Origin: Candidatus Latescibacterota bacterium
GTDB taxonomy: Bacteria; Latescibacterota; Latescibacteria; Latescibacterales; Latescibacteraceae
Length of the DNA: 6,630 nt
Reading direction: 5' to 3'
Assembly (NCBI GenBank): GCA_018656855.1
Contig: JABHYP010000035.1
Coordinates: forward strand, 1 to 6,630
Position numbers and translations under genes: made by a program. The notes below the pieces were generated by a model. It was not told where the DNA came from, did no database searches, and saw nothing but the letters and a program-made list of their open reading frames with translations. Below, piece after piece: positions 6,383 to 6,630 of the stretch (its first letter is position 1; each line of letters starts with the position of its first letter).

Positions 6383-6630
6383 TTACTTAATATCAACCTT
6401 TGCGCCCTGCTCTTCGAGCTTTACCTTTGCTTCTTCGGCAGCTTCTTTCGCTACTCCTTCAAGAACTTTTCCAGGTATCGCTTCTACCATGTCTTTAGCC
6501 TCTTTAAGCCCAAGACCAGTAAGCTCGCGTACAACCTTGATAACCTGTATTTTCTTGCTTCCGAAATCGGAAAGTATAACATCAAATTCCGATTTTTCTT
6601 CCGCTTTAGCGTCTTGTTCACCACCGGCTG
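6383..6630 (-). CDS. rplL: Ribosomal protein bL12 (L7/L12), C-terminal two-thirds
   Basis: bL12 forms the flexible stalk of the large ribosomal subunit, where it recruits elongation factors and stimulates their GTPase activity. Eighty-one codons and a TAA stop are visible; the usual length is about 120-130, so roughly 45 N-terminal residues (the dimerisation domain that binds bL10) lie beyond the right edge. The visible part starts in the acidic, Ala/Gly-rich hinge (AGGEQDAKAEEKSEFDVIL) and contains the whole globular C-terminal domain. That domain carries the signature KVVRELTGLGLKEAKDMVE, the factor-binding helices, and the ending LEEQGAKVDIK. It is the cistron upstream of rpoB, separated by a 171-bp structured spacer, which matches the common rplJ-rplL-rpoB-rpoC order. 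Nothing in the visible part is abnormal. Confidence 0.98.
   Translation of the reverse strand, partial: AGGEQDAKAEEKSEFDVILSDFGSKKIQVIKVVRELTGLGLKEAKDMVEAIPGKVLEGVAKEAAEEAKVKLEEQGAKVDIK

Noticed and set aside
1..6630. A novel mobile, defence or accessory system
   Set aside because: Almost all of the window is accounted for by rplL, rpoB and rpoC. There are no unexplained gaps above 171 bp and no transposase, integrase, spacer array or unfamiliar gene.

Overview
The window is a piece of the conserved bacterial ribosomal-protein/RNA-polymerase operon, and every gene in it is read from the minus strand. In transcription order (right to left) it holds the 3' end of rplL (ribosomal protein bL12), a complete rpoB (RNA polymerase beta subunit), and the first ~764 codons of rpoC (beta' subunit). 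rpoC runs off the left edge in the middle of the bridge helix. No mobile element, RNA gene, CRISPR array or accessory gene was found. The plus-strand open frames lie antisense to rpoB or rpoC and look like shadows.

The organism is a bacterium of moderate GC content. The proteins suggest an affinity with the FCB (Fibrobacterota-Chlorobiota-Bacteroidota) group or a neighbouring phylum. The clues are recalled family resemblances, not computed ones: the YYE..LVLDPG stretch and LSADLR motif of RpoC, the PQKK-containing spacer before the bridge helix, and RpoB segments such as SLEFEEYSVGVLKYS. The placement is tentative.

Layout: 1-2292 is rpoC (partial; probable GTG start with an AGGAGG site 8 nt upstream). 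2293-2413 is a 121-bp rpoB-rpoC spacer with inverted repeats, one directly against the rpoC ribosome binding site. 2414-6211 is rpoB (1265 aa from the preferred start, TGA stop). 6212-6382 is a 171-bp rplL-rpoB spacer with two adjacent bulged hairpins, a perfect 16-bp tandem duplication and a long-range complementary pair that could enclose both hairpins. 6383-6630 is the end of rplL.

The products belong to the two central expression machines. bL12 forms the ribosomal stalk that recruits translation factors, while beta and beta' together form the catalytic core of RNA polymerase. All key catalytic and zinc-binding residues that fall inside the window are present. I see no undescribed system here. 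The most interesting material is the structured RNA predicted in the two spacers, above all between rplL and rpoB, where E. coli is known to adjust the ratio of ribosomal protein to polymerase by attenuation and RNase III cleavage.
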